Shown here: piece after piece, positions 55,587 to 64,000 of the stretch
Layout of the letters: the number at the start of each line of letters is the position of its first letter
Numbering within the stretch: the first letter of the stretch is position 1
DNA from: Heliocidaris tuberculata
Taxonomy: Eukaryota; Echinodermata; Echinoidea; Camarodonta; Echinometridae
Length of the DNA: 64,000 nucleotides
Direction: 5' to 3'
Assembly: GCA_025618425.1 (NCBI GenBank)
Contig: CM046833.1
Span: 31,245,833 to 31,309,832 of the forward strand
Made by a program: the position numbers and the translations under genes
The notes under the pieces: generated by a model
What the model was told of the DNA's origin: nothing
The model's database searches: none
The model's input: only the letters and a program-made list of their open reading frames with translations

Positions 55587-56000
55587 GTTAGTATTGACAT
55601 TAAAGAATAAAACATGATCATAGCTTGCATCTGATTGGTCAATATATTCATTATCATGAACTAAACATTTTTAGCTTGCTTTTGATTGGTCAGTTTTTAC
55701 TTTCTATTGAATTAAACTTAAAAGTTTTTTTTTTTTTAGTTGGTTAGTATTAACGTTCAAGAAATAAAATATCATTGTCATTGACTTTCACTTACACATG
55801 ATAGCTTCCTCCTGTTTGGTCAATATATATATCATGTGCATGTACATTATTATGAACTAAACATTTTACCTTGCTTTTGATTGGTCAATATTTACTATTT
55901 ATTGAATTTTACATAAAAGCTTTTTTTTTCGTTCAAGAAATAAAGTGTTATTGTCAATAGCATTCTCTTATACCTGATAGCTTCCTTCTGGTGGGTCATT
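55568..56000 (+). repeat. Decayed tandem copies of the end of UBASH3 exon 2
   Basis: Exon sequence CAGCTTGCATCTGATTGGTT recurs as TAGCTTGCATCTGATTGGTC (55621), TAGCTTGCTTTTGATTGGTC (55671), TAGCTTCCTCCTGTTTGGTC (55802), ACCTTGCTTTTGATTGGTC (55868) and TAGCTTCCTTCTGGTGGGTC (55978). Also shared are AGTATTGACATTAAAGAATA-like stretches at 55745 and 55925. A larger period of about 180-190 bp is visible. The copies have lost the GTTAGT donor except near 55737. Confidence 0.8.
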
Positions 56001-56156
56001 AAACAAATCATTAGGAAATGAAGAACATGAATTGTCACATACATTTAATCATGCATGACAGTAAGCTTTAAGAATGTATCTCACATTTTATGGAAAAATC
56101 TGGAAGTTGTTTTTTTAGAGACATCTGAATTTTTTTAACAATTTGTCTTGGAGCCA

Positions 56157-56388
56157 CCTCTTCTCTCTTCTTTACCCCCACTCTACATGTATCTCTTTCC
56201 CTCTCTCTCTCTCTCCCTATCTCTCTCTTTCCCTCTCTTCCTCTCTTCCTCTCTCTCTCCCTATCTCTCTCTTTCCCTCTCTCCCTCCCTCCTCTCCCTT
56301 CCACTCTCCCCTCTCCCTCTTTCTCTCTCTCCCTATGCTACACCTTTTATTTTCTCTATAGATCTCTCTCTCTCTCTCTCTCTCTCCA
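56157..56388. repeat. (CT)n pyrimidine-rich tract in UBASH3 intron 2
   Basis: CTCTCTCC, CCTCTCTTCCTC and CTCTCTCTCT repeats over 230 bp. The L/S/P- or R/E/G-rich frames are artefacts. Confidence 0.9.
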
Positions 56389-56820
56389 ATTCTCCTGTCC
56401 TTGTTCAACCCACTTCCTCTGTTTACCTTTTCAACTTTCTGCTCTCTTTCTTTATTTCATTGCTCCAACTTATAATCGTGTTCTTTTAATAACTATCAAC
56501 TACATGGGTTACCTTGCCCACAGGCCCCCAGGCCTTTTTAGATATGCCTCACAAGTTTTTTTGTAGAACACAAAATTATTTTCCCCCTCAATATTTCTTT
56601 ATTTTTCAATATTGCTATGTCTTGTTTTATTACATTTTGAACAATTTATAACCATCAGATTTATATGTATGTTATAATTATACAGTGTTTTAGAATAGGC
56701 TTTCAATTTTTTATACAGTGAAGTAATATTTCTTCTGAAGCTGTTCTTTGTTTCTTTCTCATGAATATGGTGGTTTTTTTTCACGAATGAAAAAAAAAAT
56801 ATCCTTGGTTTTTATTTCAG
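56389..56820 (+). other. UBASH3 intron 2, 3' part
   Basis: AT-rich, ending in the exon 3 acceptor TTTTTATTTCAG. Nothing else. Confidence 0.45.
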
Positions 56821-57007
56821 GTTACTGAACCACGTAGATGACCCAACCTTGGATGAGTCGGTACCTAGAGAATACATTGTCTACGCCTGTGCCGTAGGTC
56901 CCTTAGGTGAACAGCTGGATGAGTTCTGGAACAAGTCTCTGTCCCTCTGTGGTCGTAACGGTGCTCATAGTCTCCTACCTCATGTTACACTCTGCTCATT
57001 TATTGCA
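56821..57007 (+). CDS. UBASH3: UBASH3 exon 3: first half of 2H-phosphoesterase domain
   Basis: 187 bp: one base completing W, then 62 codons ending in phase 0 at GCA|GTAAGT. Translation [68 protein letters not shown]...GPL and the HVTLCSF motif, with the first catalytic H-x-T/S of the 2H-phosphoesterase fold, are diagnostic of UBASH3A/B (TULA/TULA-2). These adaptors/phosphatases bind ubiquitin and dampen tyrosine-kinase signalling. The 3' end of this exon has decayed copies at 58806-59106 and 60838-61180. Confidence 0.95.
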
Positions 57008-57041
57008 GTAAGTCATAATAACCCTCTGCTTAAACAATCCA

Positions 57042-57246
57042 GGGGAGTGTTTCACAAAGAGTTAAGTTGGACTTAAAGTCGCACTTAAATTCCTAGTTTC
57101 GTGCTGTATATTACGCATCATCGCATTGGTCAGATCATGCTCAGGGGACGCGTGCTGTCAATGAGATCACACGTTAAATAACAGATGTGCATTGGCGCTT
57201 ACGCATGACTCTAAGTCCAACTTAACTCTTTGTGAAACACCCCCCA
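57042..57246. mobile_element. Palindromic MITE, GTGTTTCACAAAGAGTTAAG family
   Basis: GGGGAGTGTTTCACAAAGAGTTAAGTTGGAC pairs with GTCCAACTTAACTCTTTGTG then AAACACCCCCC. The interior has CATTGGTCAGATCATGC. It lies 35 bp after the exon 3 donor. Confidence 0.85.
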
Positions 57247-57679
57247 GAACCATATTCTCTCATTATGAATGAACCACCCAGTTCCTATCGGAAATGGGTT
57301 AATACTTTCAGGGCAGGAATTTTTAATGGCTAAATTGATCACATTTTGTTCTTCAAATTGGCTAAGGGTTATGTAGACCTTTGAAAACAATATATACATG
57401 GTTACGAATTTTTTAGAAAAGTTGGAAAAATTGCCAATTTTGATAAGAAACAATGATTTTGAACTTCTCAATGTGTTGCCAATTTAAGGATTTTAAAGCT
57501 TATTCTTGGTTTTAAACTTCCTGGCATCAAATGCAACAAAAATGGATATACATAGTTTGTGCAGATTTTTTTTCTTTCTTTCTCCTCATGCATCTAGTAC
57601 ATGTATATAATTTTAGAGGTCTGAATCAAAAGTTATTGAGCCAAACCACAAAATGTGGTCAATTGTCTCAAAAGGGTTT
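57247..57679 (+). other. UBASH3 intron 3, nothing recognised
   Basis: AT-rich; one GTGTTGCCAATTTAAGGATT fragment resembling the 52500 tandem unit. Confidence 0.4.
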
Positions 57680-58283
57680 TTGCTATTTCTTTCTTATGTG
57701 TACTTGTCTCCTTTGGGTCAGTGCTTTTGCTGTGGCTCGACAGGCATGCTCTTTTTCTCCCCCATTTTTGTTTTTGCAATATGCATGCAATTATAAATAT
57801 CTGTGCTAGTAAGTTTCCAATTTTTGCTGTTACGAGTGTCATCTGCTTCTTCTTTCTGCCTTTCTTTATCCCTTTCTTTCCTTTCCTCTCATCTTTCTAT
57901 TTCTTTTCTACTCCCTTTCCCCTGTACTCCCCGGCTCTCTCTCTCTCTCTCTCTCTAGCGAGCTCTGTGTCTCTCTTCTCACCGTTGACACTCGTTTTTA
58001 CAGCTCTTTTGGCATTGTATTTAAAACACAGTTTGCATGAATGATTAATGATTATTGATCCTTGTCTCTTGAAATGTTAAAAAAATGTCCAATACACGAC
58101 AAGTATGTTTATGCTTTTGCATGTATTTGTGGTGTTCCGGCCTAGCTTTGTGTGTGCCAGTGCAATTTTCCTGCCTTCATGATTATTGTCATTTTGCTAT
58201 TTCTTTCTTATGTGTACTTGTCTCCTTTGGGTCAGTGCTTTTGCTGTGGCTCGACAGGCATGCTCTTTTTCTCCCCCATTTTT
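57680..58283 (+). repeat. ~90-bp direct duplication 0.5 kb apart
   Basis: 57682-57770 and 58195-58283 share GCTATTTCTTTCTTATGTGT, ACTTGTCTCCTTTGGGTCAG and TGCTCTTTTTCTCCCCCATT with almost no differences. (CT)n at 57936-57957 lies between. The near identity implies a recent event. Confidence 0.85.
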
Positions 58284-58746
58284 TAAGCTTGCCTAGCTCC
58301 TGCCGCGTTCGATGTGCTCCTTTGGGTTGGTTGCCCCTGTGGTGGTCCGCTTGCGCGATTGCGTGCTTTGATCGCCTGGAGGCGCTGAACTTAATCGGTT
58401 CAGTGCTTCCAGGTTGTTGAAGTTTGCGTGCTCGTCGGCGGATTGCGGTGGGGGCGCTGACTTGGCGGATCGGTGGGACGCGGCGGGGGTTAGGTCTTCA
58501 GGAGTGAGCATGCGTGCTGGGTCGCGGTAGGAGGGCTGTTTCAGATTGTAATGTATATTTTCTTTTTTTTACGAAGTTGAATAGTTTTAATATGTATAAA
58601 TTACTTATCTTGTCTGTGATTTTTTTCACCTTAGTACTTATATTTATATTTATATGTTTTTTAAAAATTGTAAACTCACACTGTTAGTCTTCGGACTTTT
58701 TGCTGAGTCTTTTTAATAAAACCGAAATTGAATTGAATTGAATTGA
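58284..58746 (+). mobile_element. Probable 3' end of a non-LTR retrotransposon
   Basis: A GC-rich block (58290-58540) in AT-rich surroundings is followed by an AT-rich tail ending TTTTTAATAAAACCGAAATT and (GAATT)n, then A8. A poly(A)-signal-like AATAAA followed by a short 3' simple repeat is typical of LINE 3' ends. The coding sequence is absent or unrecognisable, so the class cannot be named. The junction at 58284 directly abuts the duplicated 90-bp block. Confidence 0.5.
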
Positions 58747-58805
58747 AAAAAAAGGGTTAATACTTTGAGTCCATTGTTATGCATAATATACAGTGTGTAT
58801 GTGTG

Positions 58806-59106
58806 GTCGTAATTATGGCGCTCCTAGTTAGCTACATGTACCTGTTACACTTTGTTTTCTTACTACCGTAAGTCTGGATAAAACTCTTCTTTAATACTTT
58901 AGTCCGTATGCTGTCGTAATGGCACTCATAGTCTGCTACCTCATGTTACATTTTGTTCGTTTATTGCAGAAGTCAGAAAACCCTCTCCATCCATACTGTT
59001 GGTCATAAGATGTAAGGATTATAAGATGTAGGTGGTGGTAATAAAGCTCATAGTCTTTAACCTCATGTTACACTCTGTTCATTTATTGTAGTAAGTCGTG
59101 AAAACC
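58806..59106 (+). repeat. Three decayed tandem copies of the end of UBASH3 exon 3
   Basis: Exon text GTCGTAACGGTGCTCATAGT ... CCTCATGTTACACTCTGCTC ATTTATTGCAGTAAGTC is mirrored at 58809 (GTCGTAATTATGGCGCTCCT), 58910 (GTCGTAATGGCACTCATAGT, TTTATTGCAGAAGTC) and 59026 (GTGGTAATAAAGCTCATAGT, TTTATTGTAGTAAGTC). Spacing is about 100-115 bp. Each copy covers the last ~65 exon bases and the donor, with frame-breaking changes. Confidence 0.85.
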
Positions 59107-59111
59107 TTTTT

Positions 59112-60507
59112 ATGCCTCCGCCCACCGAAGGTGGTGCAGGAGGCATTATGTTTTCGGGTTGTCTGTCTGTCTTTCCGTCCGTCCGTCTGTCCCGCTTTCT
59201 TGTTCTAGCGATAATTCAAGAACCACATGAGGTATGAACTTCAAACTTGGTGCTAGTATGTATCACCATAGGAAGACGATCTGATTAGATTTTGGGGTAC
59301 GTAGGTCAAAGGTCAAGGTCCCAGAGGTCAATTTCTGAAATTTCAGGTGTTAGCCTCGTTCTAGCGAAAACTCAAGAACCATTTAAAGCTCATGTACAGT
59401 ATTGGTAGCAAAAAGGAAATTGGAAAGAAACATGCTAAATATAGTCTCATGTTGTTCTCCTTGTACCAAAAGATGTCTGTAAGAGACCATTTGGTATTCC
59501 ATCTATGATTTCTGGTGAATTTCAGTGTAAATATCTGTAAGGAATGCTTGATCACTGCCATTATTCTAGGACCCTTCCACCCCTACGGCTCCCCGTACAG
59601 CAATCTTGGGGCTTCGCATAGAGACAGCGTGTGTGCACTGTGTGTAGCCACTCATCATTGGTTTTACATGTGTGTGTACAGCGTATAGCACATGCTGCCT
59701 TTGTTGGGATTTTATGTGCCTGTCCCGGCACATAAATTAGTTTTTGCCTCTTATTTGTTAAATATTAAACTTTAGGAGGCGAAATCTTCACAGTGTCTTA
59801 GTATTGCTAGTATCTTGCTATTTATCTACAAAAATTGAAGAAATCTGACGAACAGTTTTTGAGGGCTTACCAAAACTTTACATGACCTTTAAGGTATGAA
59901 TTTCAAACTTGGTGCTATTATGTATCACCATAGGAAGAGGATCTGATTAGATTTGGGGTTATGTAGGTCAAAGGTCACAGGTCAATTTCTGAAATTTTAG
60001 GTGTTAGCCTTGTTAACGCAATATTTCAAGAACCATTTGAGGTATGAACTTCAAACTTGGTACTAGTATATATCACCAAAGAAAGAGGATCTGGGCAGAT
60101 TTTGGGATATGTAGGTCAAAGGTCAAAGGTCACAGAGGTCAATTCTGAAATTGCAGGTTTTCGCCTTAACGTGATATCTCGAGAACTGTTTGATCCATTA
60201 ACTTCAAACTTGGAACTAGTCTGCATTACCATAATGAGACGAACTGATTAGATTTTTGTTCACATCTAGGTCAAAGGTGACAGATCATAGAGGTGTATGT
60301 GAAATTAATATTTTTTTACCTTTGACCATATGTCAACTATTTTGTATTCATGACTCGAAGGAGATAAAGTGATCAGACTTTTGGGTTATAAGGTGTAAGG
60401 TCAAATGTCAAAGAGGTCAATTAACATGTAATTAGAGGCTTTTTATTATGGATATCACAAGATTTCAAGAACAGTTTGAGCCATCAACTGAATTTAGGCG
60501 GAGGCAT
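59112..60507. mobile_element. TIR element with ATGCCTCCGCC ends and tandem AGGTCAAAGGTCA body
   Basis: ATGCCTCCGCC at 59112 pairs with GGCGGAGGCAT at 60497-60507. Four internal units of about 130 bp carry GAACTTCAAACTTGGTRCTA, ATCACCATAGGAAGANGATC, TAGGTCAAAGGTCA and GAGGTCAATTTCTGAAATT. (TCCG)n is near 59180. About 500 bp of unrelated sequence (59385-59880) interrupts the series. Units of this kind are common in marine invertebrate genomes. It separates exon-3 copies 3 and 4. Confidence 0.75.
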
Positions 60508-60837
60508 ATAGATCGGGGCGGTCATCCGGGTACTTTCGTTCAATGCCATTGACAACCGATGAAAACACAGAGATTCATGCATGATCAGCAGACCATCAAA
60601 CATGGCTCGCTCGACCGAATCATCGACCAGCACAATGCCGAGGCTATCATGGGCCTGATAAAAGTCAAAAGCTGTTACCAGCTTGTGTGATCAGCATTCG
60701 AGCAGGATTTGAGCAAGCACGAATATTGTTTTCATCGCTCTAAGGGTTGCTAACCGGAAGTTACGTAAGCCCGCCCCAACCTATAGGAGACGCAGTCGCA
60801 TTCATCGTTCTTCAATGCTTTGAGTCAGTCCGTAGTT
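60508..60837 (+). other. UBASH3 intron 3, nothing recognised
   Basis: Moderate-GC stretch without identifiable repeat or exon. Confidence 0.4.
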
Positions 60838-61180
60838 GTATTCATGTACATGAAGGTAGTCACAGCAGACCTCATAACCTACTACATGTACATCATGTTA
60901 CTCTCTGTTCGTTTATAACAGCTGTCACAGTAGCCCAAATTCACAAAGGAGGTTTGGTTTAAACCATGGTTTAAAGTAACCCCCTTCCTGTGTTTTTTCA
61001 GCATACGTGCTCATGGAATCCAATCCAATCATATATTTTCTTTGAGCATGCTCATGTGCAATGTGCACTTATTTACACTTATTTTAGTACGCTTACGGAG
61101 GTTTAAACCTTACCCATGGTTTAAACCTCCTTTGTGAATTCGGGCCAGTAAGTCTAAGTGACCCTCTTCTTTACAACCTA
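60838..61180 (+). repeat. Fourth decayed copy of UBASH3 exon 3 end, split by a MITE
   Basis: 60850-60932 reads GTAGTCACAGCAGACCTCAT, ATCATGTTACTCTCTGTTCG, TTTATAACAGCTGTCACAGT; after the MITE, AGTAAGTCTAAGTGACCCTC matches the exon 3 donor and first intron bases. AGT is present on both sides of the MITE. Confidence 0.75.
60933..61146. mobile_element. Palindromic MITE, GGCCCGAATTCACAAAGGAG family (copy 2)
   Basis: GCCCAAATTCACAAAGGAGG ... CCTCCTTTGTGAATTCGGGC with GGTTTAAACC motifs, in inverted orientation to 24265-24474. The bases AGT flank it on both sides, suggesting a 3-bp target duplication. Confidence 0.85.
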
Positions 61181-61284
61181 TTGAATCCAAAATTTGCTCA
61201 TTACCCTAGGCCTATTAGGAATTACCCATTTTCCCCATGTAAGCAGTAGGTTGATTCTTTGGGTTCCTCGTATATGGTCATAAT

Positions 61285-61526
61285 GGGTGAATTAAAGTTT
61301 GGTGTTGAAAGCTGGTGTTGGTGTTGGGGCAAAACTAGCACCAGCCACAACACCGAACATGAAATGAAGCTGGTGCTGGGATTGACTTCACTAGGTGTTG
61401 AGCTATCAATAATGTGATTGGTATTAGTTTTATAAACCAGAATTCGGTGTTGGGGCTAGAATCAGCAGTCCAATTCACGCTCTCAACACCAACACCAACA
61501 CCAACACCGAACTTGAAATCACCCAA
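61285..61526. mobile_element. Palindromic element rich in GGTGTTG / CAACACC
   Basis: GGGTGAATTAAAGTTTGGTG then GCTGGTGTTGGTGTTGGGGC on the left mirror CAACACCAACACC(AACACC)GAACTTGAAATCACCC on the right. There is a secondary palindrome around CTAGCACCAGC / GCTGGTGCTGG. Confidence 0.75.
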
Positions 61527-61726
61527 TGGTGCGCATAACCTTCTTTCTCTGGTTACCATGTTTGTTTTTATTCTTATAAGTCTTTAGCTTCCTTCAATCA
61601 AAAGGGCTCTTTATTTAATTTAAATGGACTCTTTCCAGGAATGCTTCAGCATTTTTACCAATCATCAGATGTTCATCCTTAATTGTACATTAATCACTTT
61701 ATTAACCCCTGTGCAGCCAATATAAG

Positions 61727-61870
61727 ATAATAATAATAATAATAATGATAATAATAATAATAATAATAATAATAAACCGTTCTTGTACAGCGCATATCAC
61801 ATTATGATATAACTTTCCTATGCGCTTCCAAAGGGTTTGGATATTATATCCCTGGCTTTAGCTCCTTTAT
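61727..61870 (-). mobile_element. SINE 3' end with (ATT)n tail
   Basis: Read on the - strand: GGAGCTAAAGCCAGGGATAT, GGAAGCGCATAGGAAAG, TTATATCATAATGTGATATG, CGCTGTACAAGAACGG then (TTATTA)n. It corresponds to the 3' part of the SINE at 40645-40945, here with its tail preserved and its tRNA head missing (5' truncation). Confidence 0.7.
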
Positions 61871-63054
61871 ACATCAAACTACATGTACATGTACACTTTG
61901 TAAAGTGTTTACTTTTGATGCAAAATTTTGTGGTAACATATCTTTTGAAAATATCCCATAGCACTGGATATGTCACGAGAGCTTACTTTGTTATCAAATC
62001 CTAGTTTGAAGTGGACATATCTAAACCAACTGTCTAAAAATAAAATTGAATTATTTCCTCAACCTATCACTCTTTGATATTTGACAAACAAAACTATATT
62101 TCCTTTCTATAAGTTTTATTACAGGGATGTAGTTGTAGTTCCTCATGTTTATACAGATCATTTGCATACAATATATATATGAAACAGATTTGCAGCATGC
62201 TTGCTTTGTTGTCTTAGAAATGCATGCTGTTCTTTGTCTATTGTTGGTAGTGTACTTGTTCATTTTAACCTGATGGCTACTGACTTCTCTAATTCCCATA
62301 GACTTAATACAGAGACCATCCTGTTCCCGTGGGCATTGGGTCAAGCAGGGGGATCCCGGATTTGATAAGGGGGCACAGTGCCAAAGACGAGCATGAAAAA
62401 GCAACAAACAAATAAACAAATTAAAAACATCATCAGTTGCCATTTGGGTCAAAAATATGAAAATTGGGGCACTTATTTTTAGTTGTATACTGACGGACAG
62501 TAGGCCGATTGGGTTTCAAAGGTAGAGGGGGGGGGGGGAGTGTATCTGTGCCCTTTGCCCCTGAATCTACCAATGAAAATAATTCTAAATGCACATTTGT
62601 AGTAGAAGGTGAAATGTAGTTCTAAAATTCCCACAAGCAAAACTATATTATGAACATTTAATTTATATGCACACCACATCCAATTGCCATCAAAGAAGCA
62701 AGGATACATACTACATTTATAATATCTACAATATGTACCGACTTCATGATTTTCTTACAAAGAAATATATATATTGCAAATGTACAATCCTAAGAGATTA
62801 TCAAGTGATTATCATTATTATGTGGTCTGTTTATTTATAGTAAATTTGGGAGTACAGTAAATCTGCTTTGGAAATAATGAAAGGAATGGATTATCATAGA
62901 TGAGTGACAAACTAATTTTTCTGCTCTCTTCCTCTAAACATGCCCTTTTGTTTGATTCATTGCTCAGACAGGACAAAATTTCCAACACCAACTGAAACCA
63001 TTCAGCATGTCATTGATCATTGTTAAACCTTGAAGAGTTTTCTGTCTAACAGTG
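61871..63054 (+). other. UBASH3 intron 3, low-information sequence
   Basis: GGGGGCACAGTGCC at about 62368 and GGGGCACTTATTTTT at 62466 are remnants of the GGGGCACTTATC repeat family; G15 at 62525. No exon supported. Confidence 0.45.
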
Positions 63055-63480
63055 TCTGCAGGTGGTTTCAGTTTGCAGGCAGTACAGGTATACATGTAGG
63101 TGTGCTAAGATGACTGAAGCCTTCCAAATGAGGACAAACCACAAAGACCTCTAGATCTCTTAATGCTGTCTTTATGTCACCCTGGAGACAGAATATATGT
63201 ACAAATTTAGCTTTTGCGAGGCCTTCAGAACGTTTTATGCGTGACTTAGATCATTTTTTTTCAAAACAACACAAGTCTACATGTAATAAGAATATCTTAT
63301 GTTTATTACAGTGTCCAGGCAGTAAATGTACAGCGTTGACTGAGGCCTTCCAAGACGTCATATATGAAAGAATAACCAAGGCTTCTCTCTCAAATTGTGC
63401 CTTTGTCTTTTATTTATCCACATAAGTGTTCAACTCTGAAACTTTCTAGGACATCATAGATCAATGACAATCACTACCAT
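63055..63480 (+). repeat. Decayed copies of UBASH3 exon 4 upstream of the real exon
   Basis: Exon 4 text TGTCCTGACAGTAAATGTAC, TGACTGAGGCCTTCCAGGAC, GTCATAGATCGGTGGCAATC is echoed at 63060-63140 (GGCAGTACAGGTATACATGT, GATGACTGAAGCCTTCCAAA), at 63312-63365 (nearly intact) and at 63443-63480 (TTTCTAGGACATCATAGATC, AATGACAATC). GACTTCTCTCTTTATGT-like intron text also recurs, so the period includes intron sequence. Confidence 0.85.
63312..63425 (+). pseudogene. Decoy copy of UBASH3 exon 4
   Basis: Acceptor TTTATTACAG at 63302-63311 is followed by CPGSKCTALTEAFQDVI in phase 0, the correct phase after exon 3. The frame then leaves the exon 4 sequence (YERITKASLSNCAFVFYLST) and stops at 63423-63425. 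No downstream GT donor of note. If spliced in it would truncate the protein; otherwise it is a dead duplicate. Confidence 0.75.
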
Positions 63481-63515
63481 GACTTCTCTCTTTATGTTAT
63501 CTTTGTTTGTTGCAG

Positions 63516-63714
63516 TGTCCTGACAGTAAATGTACAGCATTGACTGAGGCCTTCCAGGACGTCATAGATCGGTGGCAATCCAAGGCTCCTGAGGTCCTAT
63601 CTCTAGACTTCTACTCCTCTACAAACTTCATTGGTCTGTTCCTGGAGGATGATCATGCAGAGTATCTCAGGAAGGTCATGGCTGACTTCAGTATAGAGGC
63701 TGCAAATAGAGCGG
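63516..63714 (+). CDS. UBASH3: UBASH3 exon 4: second part of 2H-phosphoesterase domain
   Basis: Acceptor TTTGTTGCAG, donor GCGG|GTAAGG; 199 bp, entering in phase 0 from exon 3 and leaving in phase 1. Translation CPDSKCTALTEAFQDVIDRW, QSKAPEVLSLDFYSSTNFIG, LFLEDDHAEYLRKVMADFSI, EAANRA. LxLxxYSSTNFIGLF is the strand after which UBASH3 proteins are easily recognised. The second H-x-T/S of the fold, the SH3 and the C-terminal histidine phosphatase domains must lie beyond the window. Confidence 0.95.
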
Positions 63715-63720
63715 GTAAGG

Positions 63721-64000
63721 TTAAAGGGCAATCCAACCTTGGTAATTAGATGATTTGTGTGAAAGCAGAAAAATAAGAAAAACAGGATGGTGAAAGTTTG
63801 AAAGAAATCCGACAAGGAATAAGAAAGTTATGGATGTTTGAAAAAATGAGAGCACTACATCTATGCGAATCTTGGCAATTTGGTGATTCGATTATGACAT
63901 TTTTGTGGACAACTCTCCCATTTGTCGTACACAAAAATATCATTAATTTGTGGTTTTCTTTGAGGCGCTTTTACCCTCGGGGCAGTACTCCAAATATATT
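63721..64000. mobile_element. TTAA-type MITE starting 6 bp after the exon 4 donor (cut by window end)
   Basis: TTAA (63721-63724) then AGGGCAATCCAACCTTGGTA. The next 270 bp match, in inverted orientation, the right half of the MITE at 1408-3465 (3205-3465), e.g. GATGGTGAAAGTTTGAAAGA and GTGGACAACTCTCCCATTTG. The other end is outside the window. Confidence 0.85.

Noticed and set aside
58293..58511. Protein-coding exon in the GC-rich block (either strand)
   Set aside because: No acceptor/donor pair in a consistent phase, composition is GC-driven, and the block is followed by a LINE-like tail.

Overview
The window is animal nuclear DNA, AT-rich, intron-rich and packed with repeats. Protein evidence (a ZU5-UPA-death domain gene, a UBASH3/TULA gene, a Gmr1-like Ty3/gypsy element, a Penelope-like element with hammerhead ribozymes) points to a deuterostome, most likely an echinoderm of sea-urchin type. 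The species assignment is inference; no rRNA, mitochondrial or other diagnostic locus is present.

Two host genes lie on the + strand. Gene A (about 59-25029) is the 3' part of a ZU5-UPA-death domain protein of the PIDD1/UNC5CL kind. Its exons are at 59-114 (tentative), 887-1370, 5130-5371, 6193-6303, 20760-20910, 22181-22252 and 24773-25029, ending in a stop codon. An H-F-S motif at the ZU5/UPA boundary suggests an autoproteolytic protein. Gene B (41632 to beyond the window end) is the 5' part of a UBASH3 (TULA/STS) gene: exon 1 with the start codon and start of the UBA domain (41632-41750), exon 2 (55533-55586), exon 3 (56821-57007, first half of the 2H-phosphoesterase domain) and exon 4 (63516-63714). 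All reading phases agree across these junctions. Its SH3 and phosphatase parts lie outside. Two short candidate exons on the - strand (27764-27827, 28194-28235) hint at a third gene between them.

The 14.5-kb intron of gene A at 6304-20759 carries a nest of retroelements. A Penelope-like element (PLE) with RT and GIY-YIG endonuclease lies as a head-to-head foldback (about 9139-9816 plus 18046-19892), and each arm has a hammerhead ribozyme motif near its 3' end. One arm is split by a near-intact Ty3/gypsy element (9817-18045) with 133-bp LTRs and the Gmr1-type order gag-protease-integrase-RT-RNase H. This insertion is unusual: it ends in a second partial gag copy and a third, inverted LTR, so both outer ends are U3 ends, yet the whole unit is bounded by a perfect 5-bp duplication GAGGG.

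Elsewhere there are TTAA-flanked MITEs, one of them split by a Kolobok-like element with a broken THAP domain (1426-2895), many short palindromic elements, a solo LTR with a perfect TSD (42154-42625), a tRNA-derived SINE, a palindromic minisatellite (38514-38952), microsatellites and an exceptional number of long C/G homopolymers.

The most unusual pattern is in the introns. Four exons (gene A exon at 20760, UBASH3 exons 2, 3 and 4) have decayed tandem copies of their ends, including splice sites, next to them in the introns. These arrays were later broken up by transposon insertions.
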